Origin: Aurantiacibacter poecillastricola
GTDB taxonomy: Bacteria > Pseudomonadota > Alphaproteobacteria > Sphingomonadales > Sphingomonadaceae
DNA: 64,000 bases
Assembly: GCF_030730945.1 (NCBI RefSeq)
Contig: NZ_JAVAMS010000005.1
Location: 92,501 to 156,500, forward strand
Reading direction: 5' to 3'
Shown: positions 61,383-64,000 of the stretch, piece after piece
Layout of the letters: each line of letters starts with the position of its first letter
Numbering within the stretch: position 1 is the first letter of the stretch
The notes under the pieces: model-generated
The model's input: only the letters and a program-made list of their open reading frames with translations
The model's database searches: none
What the model was told of the DNA's origin: nothing
Position numbers and translations under genes: made by a program

Positions 61383-63172
61383 GCCGCGTATCCTGTGGCG
61401 CGCTCACGGCTGGCCGCGTTGGCGCCCCGAGCTTGCAACCAGGTCGCAAGTGCCACTACCCGCCAGATCGCCTGCACGCGGTGGCCGGGGGTGTCGTCGG
61501 GGCAGGAGCGCATGTGCTGCCAGGCCGACTGTACTTCCGGCAGATCCACATAGTCCCCGAGTGCATCCTCGCCGTCGACGAGCAGCGCGTCGATGCGCTC
61601 GCCATCGCGCCTCGCCATGCCTTCGGCCAGGGCAGGTCCGAAGTTGAGCTTGTCGCGCCGGTTGCGCACGGCAGAGGGAAGCAGGTCCTTCAGGGCCCGC
61701 CGCATGATGAGCCTCGAGCACCCTGCCGAGAGCTTGTCCTGTGCCGGAACGCCCACGCAGAACTCCACCAGTTTGCGGGTCCAGAAAGGATAGCGTCCAA
61801 CCATGCCGTTGCGAGCATAGCTGCTCGCCATCACCTCGAAAGCGTGTGTCTGGATGGGAGCGGTCAACGACCGGATGTGCTGCTCGGCCTCGCCGGCCCG
61901 CGGATTGCGCCTGGCCGCGCTCTGTAAGGCGGCAAGCTGTGCCTCCCGCGCGAATTGCGGGGCAATGAAATTGGCCCGGCCGCCGCCAAAGGTTTCGCCC
62001 CGCCGCATCATCAGCCTTGCCGCCAGCCTTCCGCCGGGGAGTCCATGACGGGCAGACAGGGCTGCGAAAAGTAACCCGCGAGGCTGACCGAAATTGGCGG
62101 CCGCGCCTTCGCATTCATGCCAGGCCCGTCGATATTTCCGGCGCATGAACAGTTCGTCGAGCAGTCCGTATCCGTGAGAGACGACCTCGTCGCCGCCATG
62201 CCCGTCGAGCATCGCCCCGAGGCCGTCGGCTCGGGCCATTCCCAGCAGGGGTTGCATGCAGGCGAGGTTAGGCGCCAGGAAAGGCTCCCCGTGTGCCATC
62301 ACGCAGTCCTGCAGGTGCTCCAGCGGGGCATAGCCATCGGCAAGGTAGATGCTGCTTTCGCACCCGCCCTTGTGCAGCACGGCATTCACATAGGATCTCT
62401 CGTCCCATTCGGGTTTCGAGGAGAAGGCAAGTGAATAGGTCCGCACGGGACGTGTCTGTGCGGCGTCCGGCGCGGTAAGAGCACAGACGATGGATGAGGA
62501 GTCGAGACCGCCGCTCAAGAGAGCTCCGGTTTTCGCCCTGCTGCTGTCGCTAGTCACCTCTTGCACGGCCTGCAGGAACAGGTGGCGAAACTCCTCGGCC
62601 CGTTCCTCCGCGCTGCCAGGAACCTCGGCGGGCCGCAGTTGCCAGTAGCGGCGAAGGGTTATCTCCCCATGCCGGAACAACAACGAATGTGCGGCCGGCA
62701 ACCGGGCGATCTCGCAGAAGAAGGTGGAGTCGTCGTCGAACACGGTCCCGGCCAGGAACTGTGCCACGGCAGCATCGCGAACACTGTCGGATGGGCGCTG
62801 CAGCTTGCCGAGATTGCTGGCAAACAGCAGTCCGTCCTTGTCGCCGCGATAGTAGAAGGGCCGGATGCCGAACCTGTCCCGCGCACAGAACAGGCTATGC
62901 GAACGTGCATCCCATAGGGCGAATGCGAACTCGCCTTCCAGATGCTCGACGCATTCTGGCCCCCACCGGCGCCAGGCGAACAGGATCACCTGTGCGTCGG
63001 TATAGCCATGCGAACCCAGCTGTGCGTCGATCCGCCCGCGATCATGGAGTACGGCATCGGCGGCAACCGTGACGGGACCCGCGCTGGCCACGCCGGAGGC
63101 CTTGTCGCAGCACAATTCGGGCTTCCGTTTCAGCGAGATTTCGCACGGTACTGCGCCGAACAGGCCCGGCAT
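61379..63172 (-). CDS. Lasso-peptide cyclase (asparagine-synthetase-like, C protein)
   Basis: 597 residues. The N-terminal glutaminase-like domain begins MPGLFGAVPC, so the usual catalytic Cys at position 2 is replaced by Pro and glutaminase activity is unlikely. The C-terminal AMP-forming domain has the PPi loop LLSGGLDSSSIV (219-229). It would adenylate the ring Asp/Glu and close the isopeptide bond. It is 3 bases after the B2 stop. Confidence 0.9.
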   Translation of the reverse strand: MPGLFGAVPCEISLKRKPELCCDKASGVASAGPVTVAADAVLHDRGRIDAQLGSHGYTDAQVILFAWRRWGPECVEHLEGEFAFALWDARSHSLFCARDRFGIRPFYYRGDKDGLLFASNLGKLQRPSDSVRDAAVAQFLAGTVFDDDSTFFCEIARLPAAHSLLFRHGEITLRRYWQLRPAEVPGSAEERAEEFRHLFLQAVQEVTSDSSRAKTGALLSGGLDSSSIVCALTAPDAAQTRPVRTYSLAFSSKPEWDERSYVNAVLHKGGCESSIYLADGYAPLEHLQDCVMAHGEPFLAPNLACMQPLLGMARADGLGAMLDGHGGDEVVSHGYGLLDELFMRRKYRRAWHECEGAAANFGQPRGLLFAALSARHGLPGGRLAARLMMRRGETFGGGRANFIAPQFAREAQLAALQSAARRNPRAGEAEQHIRSLTAPIQTHAFEVMASSYARNGMVGRYPFWTRKLVEFCVGVPAQDKLSAGCSRLIMRRALKDLLPSAVRNRRDKLNFGPALAEGMARRDGERIDALLVDGEDALGDYVDLPEVQSAWQHMRSCPDDTPGHRVQAIWRVVALATWLQARGANAASRERATGYAA

Positions 63173-63175
63173 CGC

Positions 63176-63610
63176 TCAGGTCAGTTCCGTGATACAGGTG
63201 TAATCGCCCGGCCCGCCGCCCAGCAGGATCTCGTCTTCACACACCAGCCATGCATGAGCGCCGAATTCCCGGTTTGCGCCGCGCACACCGATGATAATGC
63301 GGACAGGGTGGCCCGAGCGGGCGAGAATATACTGGGCCGAAACGGCCTGCGTCAGGCAAGTCGCACCCGGAATGGCAGGCGCCAAGCGGCGCACGCGGCG
63401 CGCTACTGCCCGCGCATAATGGCGCGAGGGCGCGGCAGGGCCAGCGGCGGGCAACCTCTGCCTCAGCCAGCCATAGCCCTTGAGCGACAGCAGCAAGCGA
63501 ACTGCCGCTATAACAAAAAAAGCAATGAGACAGGCACGCAATTCGGTTGCGACATGCGCAATCCTGCCGGGCGCGCCCGCGTTACTGATCACGGTGGGCC
63601 AGGCGAGCAT
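63176..63610 (-). CDS. Lasso-peptide leader protease B2
   Basis: 144 residues with a hydrophobic N-terminal stretch and a transglutaminase-like papain fold. Cys85 lies in GATCLTQA, His119 in FGAHAWLV, with an acidic partner just after (CEDEILLGG). It cleaves the leader once B1 has bound it. It overlaps the B1 gene by 29 bases. Confidence 0.9.
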   Translation of the reverse strand: MLAWPTVISNAGAPGRIAHVATELRACLIAFFVIAAVRLLLSLKGYGWLRQRLPAAGPAAPSRHYARAVARRVRRLAPAIPGATCLTQAVSAQYILARSGHPVRIIIGVRGANREFGAHAWLVCEDEILLGGGPGDYTCITELT

Positions 63611-63857
63611 CGATCATCTGGCCAAGCAGTTCATCGACATCGGCCGCGCAGCGCTCGCTCGTCACCGTGAACCGTTCGCTCACCGCAAGGCTGATGTCCT
63701 GCGCGCTGGATCGCTCCTGCAGCGCTTCCCAAACGGCAGCCCCCACCTTGTTGAGGCTGTAATAGGTGCTGGTCTGCAGGTTGAGCAACGCCAGGCCATC
63801 ACCCAGTTCGCAGGCTACGACATCCGGATCGGGCCGGATGGTTACGTTACCGTCCAT
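63582..63857 (-). CDS. PqqD-like lasso RRE protein B1
   Basis: 91 residues of the PqqD fold. The order of beta-strands (NVTIRPDPDVVACELGDGLALLNL) then helices (STYYSLNKVGAAVWEAL) matches RiPP recognition elements. It binds the leader and delivers the precursor to B2. ATG 63857 follows AGGGAG. Confidence 0.92.
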   Translation of the reverse strand: MDGNVTIRPDPDVVACELGDGLALLNLQTSTYYSLNKVGAAVWEALQERSSAQDISLAVSERFTVTSERCAADVDELLGQMIDARLAHRDQ

Positions 63858-63885
63858 TTGAAACTCCCTGTCGGGGAAAGAATAC

Positions 63886-63931
63886 GGGGGGCGCAGGCGC
63901 TGTTGCGCCCTGAGGGGATCACGCGCCCCCC
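63886..63931. terminator. Nested hairpin between precursor and B1
   Basis: GGGGGGCGC (63886-63894) pairs with GCGCCCCCC (63923-63931); inside it GGCGC/GCGCC (63896-63900, 63905-63909) form a second stem. Such hairpins after the lasso precursor often let the precursor be made in excess over the enzymes. No U-tract is seen. Confidence 0.6.
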
Positions 63932-63957
63932 ATCTCTTTCGCGGTTAGCCGACCCTC

Positions 63958-64000
63958 TTAGGAAAGGCCGCCGTCGGGTCCACAGGTGAGATCACCGAAG
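63958..64000 (-). CDS. Probable lasso precursor, 3' end only
   Basis: The only coding frame that fits ends FGDLTCGPDGGLS then TAA at 63958-63960 and runs off the right edge, so leader and ring residues cannot be seen. Position directly upstream of B1 and the terminal Ser, which a HprK-like kinase could phosphorylate, support the call. Another frame (SVISPVDPTAAFPKRVG) is open but lacks these features. Confidence 0.45.
   Translation of the reverse strand, partial: FGDLTCGPDGGLS

Overview
The window reads as chromosomal DNA of an alphaproteobacterium, most probably a sphingomonad of the Erythrobacter/Altererythrobacter type. This is inferred from gene content: COQ9, a DUF1134 (EipA-like) envelope protein, HslV with an N-terminal propeptide, a CBP3-type cytochrome bc1 chaperone, SCO1, TrkAH and FeoAB, together with GC-rich coding and frequent ATGA/GTGA overlaps. 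The genus cannot be fixed from the sequence alone.

Layout. (1) 1-3251: the end of a polysaccharide cluster, with two family-2 glycosyltransferases (the first cut by the window edge) and a Wzx-type flippase. (2) 3338-29200: mostly housekeeping genes. These are a double-DTG aspartic protease, an Atm1-like ABC exporter, a c-type cytochrome lipoprotein, a SulP transporter, an OM beta-barrel, hslUV, bamE, a bc1 chaperone with DUF177, a DmdA/GcvT-like protein, trkAH, ssb, feoAB with a candidate Fur box, coq9, an ankyrin protein, SCO1, YcgN, an M48-like peptidase, ribD/ribE, a Sel1-repeat pseudogene, an aromatic aminotransferase, DUF1134 and tRNA-Ser(GCT). (3) 29187-36325: a ~7.1-kb integrated element inserted in the 3' end of that tRNA and bounded by a 16-bp direct repeat. 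It has a tyrosine integrase, an AlpA-like factor, a primase/AAA-helicase replication operon and several unknown genes, but no virion or conjugation genes. (4) 36393-58537: a large exopolysaccharide locus with polymerase/ligase, ExoY-like initiating transferase, about ten glycosyltransferases, a short OPX protein, a fused Wzz/BY-kinase and an OM beta-barrel. A Crp-family regulator, a SleB-type hydrolase and a Rap1a-like protein lie inside it. (5) 58601-64000: a lasso-peptide (RiPP) operon on the minus strand with split B proteins (PqqD-like B1, protease B2), a cyclase, an HPr-kinase-like tailoring kinase and an ABC exporter. The probable precursor starts beyond the right edge.

How they may work together. 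The EPS locus has every Wzx/Wzy step except a flippase; the only flippase in the window is at the left edge, 33 kb away. The short OPX protein and the PF10082-like barrel suggest outer-membrane export through a separate porin. In the lasso operon the last residue of the visible precursor tail is Ser, which fits a C-terminal Ser kinase. The operon should cleave a leader, close the ring, phosphorylate the product and export it.
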